From Prinia subflava (lineage: Eukaryota > Chordata > Aves > Passeriformes > Cisticolidae), in the NCBI RefSeq assembly GCF_021018805.1, contig NC_086251.1, positions 39,378,767 to 39,442,766 of the forward strand: a stretch of DNA of 64,000 bases. The letters are read 5' to 3'. The notes under the pieces were generated by a model, which was not told the origin of the DNA, made no database searches, and was given only the letters and a program-made list of their open reading frames with translations. Each line of letters begins with the position of its first letter. The first letter of the stretch is position 1. The translations under genes were made by a program, and so were the position numbers. Positions 23,374 to 37,400 of this stretch are shown here, piece after piece.

Positions 23374-26300
23374 CTAATAACTGATAAATGTCTGTATTTA
23401 CAACTAGTCAGCTTCTTGCTAGCTTTCTTTTTTGTTTATTTTTGTTCTGCTAAAGCAATTTTCCTCTTTTGACACCAAGCAGTGTGTAGAACTCTGTGTT
23501 GTCTGTGATTCACAGAGCATTAAGGCATTCTCAGCACAGCACAGGAGTGAACAGGTCTTACTGAGGCAGTAAACCCAAGAGCTGTATTTAATGTAAAACC
23601 AAGAAATGTAAATGAAAAAAAAAATTACAGATCTTGGACCCTTAATTGGGATGCACTGGTGAAAAGTTACAATCCCTCATGCTTCTTGGTACAGAGATGA
23701 TCCCTTTGCAAGCCAAACCACACTTTAAGACATTATTTTTTGTACTTTTAATAAGAAGTTTGATTTTATACTCTGTTTTGGTGCCCTTTGACACTTCCAG
23801 CTAATCAAGTTCCTGGCTGGCAGGAGCATATCTGACAGTATCCTCCTACCTCCTCTCTTAAGGTACCCTACTTTTCCCTTTGTCACTGATACTTGGGAAC
23901 AGGAAAAGAAGACATAGGATGCTGTATTCACAGTTGTTTATGAACCAGGCAGCTGCTGTTGGGTACTGATGATTTTGGTCCAGAACTTATTTTGGGAGCA
24001 AAGTGAAAGTAAAGGAAGTGTTTATTTACTTTGAGGGTCCAAGAACCGTGCTTGTTCACTAATGACTGGTTTCCTTTGGCAAGGCAAGAGCAAGTTGTTG
24101 TTGTTCTCATTTGCATCCTTTTGTCTGATAGGTAGCTGATGGGCATGGGGAAATTCCTTGCCAGCAGGATTGTTAAACAGAGAGAGGACACCTGTGTGCA
24201 AGATGTCCCTTTTTGCCCTGTGAATTCAGTCCAAGTCCTGAGAGAAAGCAATAGGGATATGGAGTAAGATATAAAGTAGATTGAAAAAGAAAAATCATTT
24301 GAGATTTTACATTAACAATTGCACAGTGACTGCAGGGAGTAAAGAAAGAGGGGTTGATTAAATAGTTGCCATTTTTATTTGGATTCACATCAGTGGCCTC
24401 AGGTAAAGCTCAAAGATGTCTCTCCTTTGGCGGTAATGCTGATGAAAAGGGATCCTGAAGGGACATCACAAAAAAACAAGTTATGTGAGCAGCGGTTGTG
24501 ATTAGCAATATTAGTTTTAGTCTGTTTAATTGCATTGCATTGCAACAGTGCTTTAAATATCACATTTCATTTCCTTTGTACCTAAATAAAGATAATCCTT
24601 TGAAAGTTTGACCAAATTCATGTTTTAGGAAGTCCATGTTATACTGAACGTGGTTAAATCCATGTCTTCTTTGCTCCTTCTCCGAATAAACCAAGTGACT
24701 CTCACCAAACACCAAACCGAGCCAGTGATTGCTGTATTTGGGACATGTGGGGTAAAACTATTGGGAATGATGGTGGAGAGCATCAGGAATCTTTTGCATC
24801 TCAGAAAAGGGCAGGTTCTTCACTACTTGGCTCCTTAGTTTTTCTAAAAACAAACCCAGTTTGAAAATATATAATAATTCTTTACTTTCCAAGATGATGA
24901 GGTGTGCTGTGACTCTCTACCTTGGGTATATTTGTGCTGGCTTTAACATGAATATTTTCCAGGAGAAAATTCCATTAAATATTTGGCTACATTTAGGAGC
25001 TCATGAAACATTTTTTGCCTCTGAAATAGGAACTTTAGTCCACTGGAGACTTAACTAGAGAGGGAACCGGCCAAACCTAGTTTCTTATGTGGGTTCTCTG
25101 ATTTGTGTAGAATGTCCCCCCCAAAAATAACACCTGTTTAATCTTTTGCCATAGTGCTCTGTTTATTTTGATCAGGGTATATAATTCACAGTTTTTGAAG
25201 CATTAAGAAATCTGAGGAGTGGTGAGATGTTCAAACAGGATAGGAGGAGAAGGTTTAGGGACACTAGAAATCCATGTTTGTAGTGTGAGTTTGTCTCTCA
25301 CACTGACGTAATAGAGGTGATTTCTCTGTAGGCAGGTATCTGTTAATAGAGCATGAAACTCTCTGGTTTCACTGGAGTTGGAATTTCATTAGTGAAAGCA
25401 AGTATTTTGCAATTTATTTCTTAGTTTAGACTTCAGTGAAGCTTGGGTTGCATGAGGTCTCACAGTTTTTGAGTTAATACTTCGTGCAGCTTGAAGTGCA
25501 GGTCAGAGGGTAGGTCATTAGTAGAGGGAGAGGAGAATCTGAAGGAAATTATCCTGAGGAGCTTGTTATACTGAACTTTTGTATTTAGTCCATGAACGCT
25601 AAGTGTGAGTAAATATGTAAATGTTAATGAAGTGTTTCCTTGAAGAGAGGGATTATGGTTTCTCTTTTTGAGATTTAGAAGCAAAATTTTAATTGATACT
25701 GCATTTCTTCTTTTTGCTGCCATAAGGTTTTGACTGAATGATGCCTGGAGACACATCATTGTTTGCATTGTTAAATCACCTGTTGTTCCTCTGCAAACAG
25801 TGTGTTGTGCAGAATTCAGAAAATACATGTCTGCATAGTATTTGAGGGCATGATCGTGCTTGATATCTTTAATTGTAAACTTTAATGAATTTCCAGTTGA
25901 ACATTCATCCTCTCTTCAGCACCTAGAAACTCCTCACCCCTTTGAAAATGGCAGTAAATTTGCATGCAAGTTTGTTCCATTAATTGCTATTTGACTCATC
26001 TATCATGGGCTAAGCTTTATATTCATACAGCTTAGACTTTCAAGCCAATTTCTGGAATTAATTTAAATATTTAATGTCAAAACCCTAGGATGAAAGAGAG
26101 GAAAAATGTTTTGTATGCTTATTGATCACCTGTTTCAGTAGCAGCAACCTGCAGAGGAAACTTCTCATGTGATAGAAGCAGAATTCAAGCAGTATTCCCT
26201 CTAAAGAGTATCACTGTGCATGCAGTAAGGTTTATAGGTACCAAAATTCTGCATGCCATAGGGTCTGTAGGTACCAAAACTCTTCTTGGAGAGGCACCTT

Positions 26301-26784
26301 AAGTAAGTTTTCCATGGTACTTGATACTTCACAGTTTCAAGTTAGGTATTGAGTGTTGAATCAAATTTCAGTTTGGTTACTTGTTGGATAAAATATTGGA
26401 TTTTCTTAAAAATTGGAAAAAAACCTGTGTGCTTTGTATGAAAATCTGGTTTCCTTAGTCAGCTTCCTAAGGAAATTTTATGCAAAATTGCCTTGTTATT
26501 TTGGATACACAGATGAGTTTGCATTAGAATTCTTTTGATAATCAACAAAGAAGATTTTTGTATTTAATTTTTATCATGAATCTGGAGTCTAAAAAGGCTA
26601 ATATGCCTGGCCTGCACATTCACTTGCTTCTCCTACCTTGAGCCTTCTTCAGTGTTCATAAGTTGTGATTTTGTTGTTTATTATGACTGTATTAGCAAGT
26701 ACTGTGAACAAATAGTGGTGGATCTGGAGTTCTCGGCATCTGACATCCACATTAAGCCCTTTCCAGATTGGAGAGGGGAGCACT

Positions 26785-26838
26785 GGTTTGGTTTGCTTTG
26801 GTTTGGTTTGGTTTGGTTTGGTTTGGTTTGGTTTGGTC
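26785..26838 (+). repeat. GGTTT pentanucleotide microsatellite
   Basis: About eleven head-to-tail copies of GGTTT, with one G-to-C change in the second unit and a T-to-C near the end. The surrounding minus-strand view is AAACC. It lacks the GGG of the telomere unit TTAGGG, so it is not an interstitial telomere. Confidence 0.95.
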
Positions 26839-29800
26839 TGGGGTGCTTTGTTTCTCTGTTTTTTGGGGTTTTTTGTCAGATTAGCTGTAGTCGAGTCCTA
26901 CAGACTGAATACTATTTTTATCAGATTGCACTAGGTGAATTCCTGGAGTGCATCTTTGAGTTTGCTTAAATCAAGAAAGGAATCCAGTTTGTTTTCTCAG
27001 ATAGCACTCCATGGTGCAAAGCAAAGCATAGTAAGTTGAGAAAGCCCTAAGTAGCATGCAAATTTTGTATTACATGAAATTAAGGATAAAAATGAGATGA
27101 TTTTAAGAAAGAGAATGAGATTTATTAAAATAAATAGGGAAGTAAAAGCTATCAATGTTCTTGGAGGAAGCATTCTAGTATGTTTGTATTCAGGCTTTTT
27201 CCTTTGAAAATTAGACTACTTTATATGCAGACTTTCCTTTTGCCGATTTTTGTCCTGTCATCAAGATGTAAATGTACTTGGTTCCTTCAAGGAGAAATAG
27301 GTTTCAAACTAGTAGCATAAATTGCAAATAAAGTGATACACAGAATGGAAACTTTGGATTTAATTGTGCAGTGGAGATATCTTCAAAGAATAGCAGGCAA
27401 ACTATGCTGCTGATCATGCCACTTCTACAACATCAGTAATTGACTAAGAGTGTTACGGGACATGGAGCTAAGAGGAATGAATAGAGCTACTTTTTGTTGG
27501 CTTAATTTATTTTTATTTCCAGAGTCTCTGAAATGAAATATCTACCTCTCTTACAGCATTGCAATACCCTCCACAGTCATCCTTATGATTCAGCATGTGT
27601 GCTAAGCTGTAAAGAGAGGAGATGAGTAAGGCAGCTAAGGTCTAACAGTACCAGAGGATGTAAGGAAAAATTACTGTGATGATGATAAGCTGATTATTCA
27701 TTTTCAACAGAATTATAGATGATTGTGACTGAAATTTGGGACTTAAAAATGTTTTTATTAGTTCCATTTCTTTCTAGATTTTTAACTGTTTTTAAATGTT
27801 CAGGTAACAATTACCAAAATAACAGTTTTCTCTCTTTGTTTGGTCTGAATATCATTACCTCTTTTTTTTTGGCTGTGAAGCTGTGAATCAATTTTTCCAA
27901 GTTCTTAGGACTGATGAAATTGTTTTACATCTTCTGGTTTAAAATGTGTAGTGCTCCTGACAAAAAAAAACAAGGAACAAGAAAATCTATCAATATTCTC
28001 TTTATGAAAGAGAGATTTCACAGCAGCATTAACTTATCTTTGTCTGGTTCACCAAGTATGCCTACATTTGTTTGTTGTATGGCTTTACTGTTTCGTGCTT
28101 CAGATTGTGAGTATCTAGGATTTAGCCTCTTTTCCATGTTCTGTTTATTCACTGTTAATTATTTTTCAAGCTGAGTTGCTTGAGAACAAGAAAAATTTAG
28201 CTTCCATTACCCTCTGTTGCAAATGAAGGACAGCTTTCCTACTGCATGTAGTCTGCATGTGATGCTCTTGTAAGGGAACTTTTTAGTGCTTTCTGATGTT
28301 AATGCTTTGTTGTCATTCTTTTCAGTTGTGTTTGTAATTTATTCTTGAATATGAAGCACAAAATATCATTTTGGTTTATAGTTGACTTTTGTATTGAAAA
28401 TACTTCTTTACATTCAGTGACAGAAATTGAAATACATAGAAATACTTAAAGGCCCTTAAGAAGCTGTGACATATAAAAAGTGTACTTGTAGCTACAACAA
28501 AAGAAAAATTATTGCAGATGAAGAACAGTATTAAATCATTCAAGTATGACAATTTTTTGCAGTTCTGGAGTTATCAGAAATATAGAATACAAGTGGCTAC
28601 ACAGTATTTAATTGGTGTAAAATACTGATGCAGTAATGCTTATGAATGTACATGTTAATAACATAGAATTGATAACTTTGTTTTGAGAGAGGAATTTTAA
28701 CATTACCTAATATTTATTAATTACTAGCTATACATATGTAAATCTAAATGTATACATATACCAAAGTTGTGCAACAGTTATTGGTGATCTTTCAGTTGTG
28801 CTATTGCTTATTTCTTAATTAGCTGTAACATCTTTGTCTGCTATCTGCAGAAGTCTTACCAAAGATTAGAGAAACCCCAAAAAACAGAGTAAAGCTTTCT
28901 ATCAAAAGGATGGCTGTGAACACTTTCCCAGTTGTCCTAGTTGTCTCTTGAGATGACTGTTCACCAGTAGGTAAGACTTCTTTCAAGTATTGTTATAATC
29001 ATGATGAGTAATTTCTTATTTCAGAGATGGTGTTACAGATCCCAGCAATGCTAGGAAACAATAGTTTTCACTCATTCTTGAAAGTGTTCTGCTATCTTGT
29101 ATTCAGTATGGGCGTTAACACTAGGCCTCTCTGTGAGTTTAATTTCTTCATCTTTACGACTAAGTTTTTCTTTCTTAGGCTTAAAGCATTTTTTCAGCCT
29201 CATTTCTTGGGATCCTGTTCACAGTCAAAATGTTAGGACCTCAATGGAGTCTTAGCCTGAAAAAGGACTCTTGAAAGACTCGCTGTGAAATGGAGAGTAT
29301 CCAGTGCCAGCCTTCAAGAAGAAAGAGCAAAATTATTGTTAATACCTTATGCTAAATTATTTCGTCAGCTGGCCTTCTATTGTAGGGCCAGCCAACAGCT
29401 GTGTTGCTCCTTACATGTTCTCCTTACATCATGTACCATGCCTTCTGTGGTATCTAGCCCCTTCTCAGCAGTAGTCATGCATTTTACACGTTTAGTTTGT
29501 TTTGGCAGGCAGGCCTATCACTTTGCTCTCAGAACTTCTCATGACGTTCTTCTATCTTTGTGTTTTTCTTATTTTTTTTCTCCCTTTAGGGTATCCTATC
29601 CTCCATACACAAAGAATGGAACTGCGGGATGAGAGCATCATTGGTAATTGCACAGGTCAAAGGCAGCTGATTTTAGATTTAAGCATTTCTGCTTTTCAGT
29701 AACGTATCTGAAAGCTTTTAGGTGACTGTTATTCAAAGCTGCAGGATCAGCCCGCTTGAAAAGGTGCATCCATTTAAGTATCTAGTCACCTTGATCTCTG

Positions 29801-31508
29801 TAAAACACCTTAATGAAGCTAAAGCTAAATTTTATTACAGAGATAGAATCTTCAAATTTAACTGCTATTTAATATTTGCAGAGTCTTATTCTTGTACCAA
29901 AATCACACAGGCATTTCTCTGTGTTACCAAAGCTGGGCAGTACATAATTTCTAAATGTGTGGTTTTGTTTTAGTATTGCAGGCTTTGGTTTACTTCCTTA
30001 AGTCTTTCTTTGTGGGATGCCTTTGTATTCTATGTATGATTTATTTAAAGTTTGTGCAAAGCTGATTAGTTTCTTTATTTTTTTAAATTATTTTCATTCC
30101 ACTTTTCATATAAACACACTTTAAAAGCTAGCTGGAATACAATTTATATCTTTTCTGTTACCTGGCTATATTTGCTGTTACTTTGTGTTGATGTGACAGA
30201 AAGTGTTTTCATAATAACATTTGAAGATTTGTAATTAATTGCTTCATTTTCATCCTTATACTTAGTTAAAACACTGCCATTAATATTGCTTTCACATAGT
30301 TGTGTCCTTCAGTATTGAAGTTTCCTAAAAATCCATGGAAAAAGACCAAATACTACAGATTGGGATCATTAATTTGAAAAGTGTCTGTTGTCCCTGACTG
30401 ATCTACAGAGGTTTGTGTTTTCACCTACCTAGTTGGTGTTTTAGTTTGTAATAATCTCTAGTCTAAAGTAGCTTTTATTAAATGTTAAACAAGTTTTGTG
30501 TGGACATATTATACGCCAGGAAATATTCAAGAACTGCTACTTAAGCAACTGATGGCTCAATTGAGAGTACAAAATTTATCAGGACAAACAGACAGTATGT
30601 ACTACAAGGTACACCTGAAGTACCATGAGTACAGTATCAGAATAAAAAGATTCTAAAATTCTGTCGTCTATACAGTGATCCATTATACTGTTTTCTTGAA
30701 AAATGTGATGATATTTAAAGATGGACCAGAGGTATTCCTGTCCTTTTGTGTAGTAAATGCCAACTTAATGTTTCAGCAATAGCCTTGTTTGCATATGGAT
30801 TTTACAAAAATCCATTGAAGATTATTTGAAAACCAGCTCATTAGAATGACAGATTGCTTACCAAATTTTGTTTTCTTGTCAACTAATATTGGTTACATTC
30901 AATTAAACAAGGTTGTACTTTCTAAAAACATAATCTCAGTCTGCAGCTGAGTGCCTTCTTATATCTGCAAATCAGATTTCTAATTTCTAGATCTAGTTGG
31001 AAGATTAGGTTGTGAATGTTTCTAAAATTTCTCATTTTCAAACAGCTTTCACATTTTCACTACCTCTTTTCTCCTATTTATATTGTTTGAGTACCAACAC
31101 TGCAGATTATTAAGTGAGGGTGAGGGAAAGGCTTTAAACAGAAGCAATTGTCAGCTTTCTGTGGTGGTGTGTTGTCAGATGTTTGAAAAGCTGTCTCTTG
31201 GCCACAGGCCATCTGGTTGTAGTGGAGCTGACTACTCTTCTGAGGAACCAGCAAAACATGTGGCCACAAGAAGCAATAGCTCTGTGTCATTTGGTCCCAT
31301 CAATAAAGCAAAGGTTTGGGGTGTAGTAATCCCAGTTCTGGCACAATCTTGTTTGTTGATTAAGATTCTTAAACTTTCTATGGTAATTTGTCATCCCACA
31401 AAACAAGAAACTACTATTTACTAACTTAATTTGGCAGTTGGAAAAAGTGATTGGTCAGTGTTTACAAAAAGTTGCAACATAATTATTTATAAGTATAATT
31501 AAAGAGTA

Positions 31509-31530
31509 TAATTATTTAATTAAATAATTA
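31509..31530. repeat. 22-bp perfect AT palindrome
   Basis: TAATTATTTAA joined to its exact reverse complement TTAAATAATTA with no spacer, within an extended AT-rich stretch. A direct repeat of ATAATTAAAGA surrounds it. It is probably low-complexity sequence able to extrude as a cruciform. Confidence 0.85.
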
Positions 31531-34500
31531 AAGAAGAATCATGTAATAAAGAGAATATGTATTGTAAAAAGGTGAAGTAAAAATGTAGACAAAAAATGAA
31601 GTGATGTAGTGAAGTGAACCTTATTCAGACCAAGACAAGAACTGGGAATTAGAGTGTGCATTATATATTCATTCTGCCATGCAAAAGAAGGGAATAAAGA
31701 TGCTGCATTTGAAGGAGGGAGAAACTAAAGAACTTGGAGAGGGAATACTTATGTGTACTTAATGAAGGAGGAGAAGTAAATTTCTTTCTTAAATTTATTT
31801 AAAAATATAGTTTATGGCTTTCTGAAATTTGTGTTCCAATCCATTAGTAACACATAATCTTTGACCAAAGCTGCCTTGCAAATGAGTACATGGGAGTTGC
31901 ATTGATTTAGGAAATGCATGCTAAGACCATAAATAAAATAAGATCAGAATAGTATTTTAATATTCAGATGCTGTGACCTGCTCCTTGGTGACCTTTCTTG
32001 CAGTACTACTTAGTACTTAACTATGGTAGAAATTATTGCAGGGACTCAGCAGGCTATTTAGGTCCTGGGTTTTGTGTAAGTAGTATATTAATACATATTC
32101 TGCTTAAATGGCAAATTTATTCCAAAATCTCTTGGGTGTTGTGTAAATTTTTTTAAAGATGTTGAGGTTAATTACTCTGAATTATTTTCTATGCAGAGGT
32201 TTCTGCTCTGAAATCTTCTCTTGTGTCTGTATGCTGGACTTGCTGATGTCCATTGAAAGTAAAACTGATCCTAGTCTAATTTTTATTGTACTTGCAGACC
32301 TTTACTCATTGATTTAGAATTTAGCTAATCAAGACTTACTTTTTTTTTTGTCATTACTTTTAAAAGAGAATCTTGGCTCTTGAGTGGTGTTTTGCTCTTA
32401 TGATGAAATTTTAATTAGTGTTTAACATTTGCTGAATTATTTGGGAGTATTGGTAGTTTCCTTTGCTTTTAAATATAACACTGACATGGGAATTATAATG
32501 TCATTGTACTGTGACAGTGTCTAGTCTCTCTAAAACTCTGGGGCGTGGGCAGGTGTACTGCTTGTGTACTACTCGTCTGCTTACACGCTTAGTTTATACA
32601 TTATTTATTAGACTATTAGGCATGAAATTAAAAAATTGAATTAATAATGTGACTTAGATGTAAAGCAGAAGTTGCTTATTTAGATATGACAGGCAATTAG
32701 GAAAAAAAACACTCTTAGTTTAGTTGAGTGCATTTTTGCTTACTTTCAGACCCAGTACAGCCTCATGAATAAATGTTTGACTTCAGGTTACTAGGTTTGT
32801 GTTTTGATTAGAAACAACTCACAGGTATATTTGTTAACTTATATGCAATGGACACAGGAAAATGTGAAGGTGACCTAATTATGTGGCTTCAGCAGCTCTT
32901 GCTCTTGTTTCCTGCTGCAGATCAGGAGTCTGTCAGCAACCTCTGTTAGCACAGGCGTGGTCATCCAGTGCACAGCCAGCACAGGAACCCTGCTTGAATG
33001 ACCTGTGAGTCACATACAGCTCAAGAACGTCACCTTTTCCCTTCTCTATTTCTTGCACATTTTTATAATGAGTTTCATTGATTAGAAAAGTCTCTGTATG
33101 CTGAACTCATTGAAAAGTAGAGCAGGGTTGTTTTGATCTCTGAAATGCCATTATTGCAAGAAAGTAAGAATATGTAGGGAATGCAGCTGGGTGGGTATCA
33201 GTGCTGCTCAGTGCTGTGGAATCGCTGCACATGTAAGGATGGTTAACATGAAGGGTGTAAACAGTTAAACTTCATGGTCTAAATTTTCTGAATGTCTTAC
33301 TGTACACTTACACTTCCCTTAACTATTAAAATGAAAATAATTGAAAACTTGTTTTGCTGCATTTGCAGTGTTCAGAAATAGACAGGGAGAGGAATGGTAG
33401 GAGGAAACCTAGTCATGCCTACAGCATATTATCTGCCTTAATGCTACAGGTTGCAACTGGCTCGTAGTGACACAGAAAACAAAAATGTTTTATTTGTATT
33501 TTGATGCTTTTCTTTTTGTAGCTTTTTGAAGTAAGACACCATTGCACTGCTACCAAAAAAAAAGAACCAGGAAGCGTTTACATCTAAGTGTTTCTCTTAG
33601 TAATAGAATATAAATTTTTAAAGATGTTTCTGAGGTCTAAGCTCTACAAAAACACTTTTCTTTCTTGAAATTCCAGTAGTTCTAAGCTGCTGGGCATTGT
33701 ATAAATAATCATTCAAACACATTTGTTGATGGTTTGCCAAAACTTTGAAGTGAATTAATTTTTCTCAGAGGTTAGAAAACCTTAATTCAAAATTATAATT
33801 TCATGGATTTTTTTTCTAGTGATTATTATGTAGAAACTCATTTATTTCTTTATTTCTTTTAAAATTATTTCTTTAGAAGAAAAAGGATAAATTCTATTTA
33901 TATAAGTGCTTCCAAACATCTGCAGTTCAAAGTACATAATTCACAGTGACACCAAAGGTTGGTTTGTGTTTTGACTGGATGAGTTTGGTATTATTTTTGT
34001 CTGCAAAGGAAAGAGTGTATAGCATCCAAGTGGTGCAAGATGTTTGCCTCTCCAGAAATTGTGATGAATTTGGGACAAGGGGCAGACTGTTAAAAAAAAA
34101 AAAATATTGAGGGGAGGGGGAAGAAGGGCAGTCAGAGTGAGAACACTTGCACTCCATTTGGCATATTTGAGCTGGGAGCCAGTCTGAAGTAGAGATCATT
34201 ATAAACAAAGTAAGAAAAGGTGAACAAAATAACCAGCTAAGAAAAGAATCAGGTTTTGGTTTTGTTTGCTTCACATGCTTATTTATTGTATTCAGGCTTC
34301 CACAGGTGAAGACTTAAAAATGTAACAGGTAAAAAAATAGTGTTGTTTCTTCATCTTTTTTCTGTGTGGTGTCTGGAATAGTTATTTGTACTTCAGTTGT
34401 TCACTGCAATGAATATGTGTTAACTAATTTCAAAACATAGATGCACTTTATCACTTCTGGAATTATTACACTGTGTAGTAGTAGAAGAATCTCAGTACCC

Positions 34501-37359
34501 CATAAACTTATCTTTCACTGGTATTGATGCATTTTCCATCAATGTATGGTGTGTCACTTTCTTTGTTCATGAGCATTTTATTTAAAATGCATAAAGGAAA
34601 AAAATACATGTGGGAAGATAGTTCTGCCATTCAGATGGACTCTGACATTCCCAGAATTTGGAGAATATAAACCGTTTTCCCAAGTTATTCAGTAGGAACT
34701 AGTTTGTGGTTTTTTTTATTTCACACTACTTCAGTAATTGAGAATTCCAGTTCAGCAAGGTCTTTGTGCATAGAAGTCCACAGAATGTGTCAGAGTACTC
34801 ACTGTTTGAAGTGAAGGCACTGATATGCAATCAAGTCATTATGCACTGGCTGACCCAGAGTGAGTGACTTAGCACTCACTTTTGATTTTTGTGTGACTTG
34901 AATAAAAATCTGTTACCTTAAGTTTAATGACAGAATTAAGCTATTTGTGGGAGAATGTGGCTATGTATTTTTAAACTAGGGAGGCCTCATAAGACTGACT
35001 GGTGTGATCAGCTCAGCCCAAAGATCCACCTGCCTCACCAGCCTGACCTCACTCGGGTCAGTACAGGAACAAGCACGTTACAATACCTCCATCTAGGCAC
35101 TGTGGCTTTTTTCAGCAAGCTCCTCAAGTGGACTCCTGTGTGTTTATTCCAGTGCTGATTCTCAAGTTTGTAAGCACAGCAAGCTTTGATAAGGATTTAG
35201 ATGAACAAATGTATTATAATGAATTACTATCTTTTGTATGTACTAATTGAATAAGAAAATCAAATATTATTCAGAATTCAAGAAAGAACTTTGTGCAGAA
35301 TTTTGCCTCATCTTAGTACATTCGTTTCATTAGACTTTGACCCCCATACCTCTAATAACAGAGACAAATCAATTCCTTTCCTTTTTCCCTAGCATATAAA
35401 TGGCATAATGTGTTGACTCTTTTTTTCCCTAGCATATTGCCATAAGTTCAGGAGAGGTTAGCTTGGATTCCTTTTAATGAAAGGCAATGAAAAATATTAT
35501 ATGCCATATAGTAATATTAAAAGCAAATATAGATGTAACAGGATTAAATAGCCACCAGGACTGCATTTGTAGTAAGGAAGTGTTATGGTTTTCTGTTATA
35601 CTCAGTTTTAACTGTTGCTTTCTGAGCCAGGTAGTTTCACAGTACCCTTTCCTGGGTCAAATCTGTGCTGAAACACAAAACAAGAAATTCATCTGACATT
35701 ACCATCTTAGTTCAATGAGATGAGAGCAAGGGACCCTGATGTAGCAAAACTTATGTACTTATGTCTCTATGAAAGCACAGCCTGACTGACCTAAGAAATG
35801 CAGAGTTAAATAGGCTTCTGCATTATACCCCTGGGGGTAGGTGTTGTCTTCATACAAACTACGCAGGGACCAAATGGTTGGGGACAGGTGGTCACTCTGC
35901 TCGATGTTAATGCTTTGCTGTATTCCACCTTTGTCCCTACTAACATTATTTCTCCAATGGCTTGCAGGTTTTTCTTTACTTTTGTGTAATGTCTGAACCT
36001 TTTACTTTGAGAACATCTCACTGAAGAATCATGTTAAATAACGATCAAAAAATAACTCATCAATCTGTGTAGATGTGGCAGGCACTGTAACACCGTGTTA
36101 ATGTGTTACAGGTACAAGTTGAAGAAGAAACTGCTGAAAAGCTGACAGCATGTTAAAGATGATTTGTTTATACAAGTGCTAAAGTTATGTTTGATATGTT
36201 AATGCAACCTCATTTTCTAGTAAAGGCCAAACACTATTAAGTGGTTATTTGCATTGATTTTTCTATCTTCTGAAATACTTGATTCAAGGTAGACCATCTT
36301 TACTCCTTTTGTGTAACTGGAACTGGGGCTGTCTTTTAGCAGTCACTTTTTGTGTGGGCCTCATGGCCTTTACTCAGTGATAATCTCCTGGTCCATTTCT
36401 TGACCTCTCCATCAGTGTCCATTTTAGCGGATGCTCCTTTTTCAGTTTGTCTGGATGTTCCCTGTGGTGTTCCAACACTCCCACCTGGAGAGTCACTGAG
36501 AGGGGTCAGCACCCACTGCAGCTTGAACCAGTGCCTCTCACAAACATCCTCATTCTGCTGAAACGTGCTACCTGATGCTCATTAAAAAAGGCTCAACAGT
36601 AGCCTAATAGTTTGCATTTTAAGATAGGAAGGAAGGATATGTTTACTTGCGGTCTATCCTTGCTTTCCTGGCTGAATCTCTGCTTATCCTTTTGGTGTTT
36701 TACCTGCTTTGCTTTTCATTTTGTGTCTTAGCTGCTTGTGATACATCCTGTGCTGGGTACAAAGGTATTTGTTTCAGAAGACTGAGTGTATTTAGAAGAG
36801 TTGCATGGTGGAAATTCAGTTAAAGAGAAAATCGAGTCCAAAAATTGTTACTTTTCTGAGGATTTAGTATCCTTTACTTGGCAAAGCTATTGGTGTTCTG
36901 ATCAAGATATTTTCTCATTGACATGTGTCTACACTGCTCTCATATTCTTTGATGTACTCAAAGTATCTGAGGTAAAAATGCAGTTTTCTTGATTAGCAGC
37001 CTGTGTTTCATAACGTGTTGAACTCATGGGAATTTGCATTTGAGGGCACAATTAAACCTCAGATCCGATGTTTCTGTAACATGTGTTGCACAAAATATAT
37101 TGTCAGTTTGAAGTTTTCCCAAGTGAGAATTTTCACAAGTTTGAGATAACAGAATTTAGACATAGTATTTCAAATTAAACACTTCCTTTGTCTTTCAGCT
37201 TTCTTAAAAGGATACATCCAACATTTCCTTTTTGCCAGTACCAAGTTGGATGATGTCTTCTCTTCACTGTGCTCCAAAAGCTATTTTTATGTATGTTTTT
37301 AGAAGGAAATTCAGTTTCTTACTTGCAGCTGTTGGCATTTTAGAGCCCTGGAGTGAACC

Positions 37360-37400
37360 AATAAAAACACATGTTCTTTCAAAGAACATCTATTTTTATT
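37360..37400. repeat. 41-bp imperfect palindrome
   Basis: Arm AATAAAAACACATGTTCTTT (37360-37379), one base, then AAAGAACATCTATTTTTATT (37381-37400). The arms pair at 18 of 20 positions. The centre reads TGTTCT-TTCAA-AGAACA, an everted pair of the half-site found in steroid-receptor elements. The spacing and orientation are not those of a classical element. Confidence 0.85.

Noticed and set aside
23928..24251. 107-codon minus-strand open frame upstream of the 23116-23373 frame
   Set aside because: Considered as a 5' exon of the same minus-strand gene, but the composition is unlike real protein and no donor/acceptor pairing stood out.
25460..25828. 122-codon minus-strand open frame
   Set aside because: Leu/Ser/Thr-rich with no motif or supporting context, so treated as chance.
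26785..26838. Interstitial telomere repeat
   Set aside because: The unit is GGTTT, not TTAGGG.
29285..29632. 115-codon plus-strand open frame and the GCTGGCC/GGCCAGC 7-bp stem inside it
   Set aside because: Cys/Ser/Leu-rich read with no known motif. The stem is too short to be meaningful.
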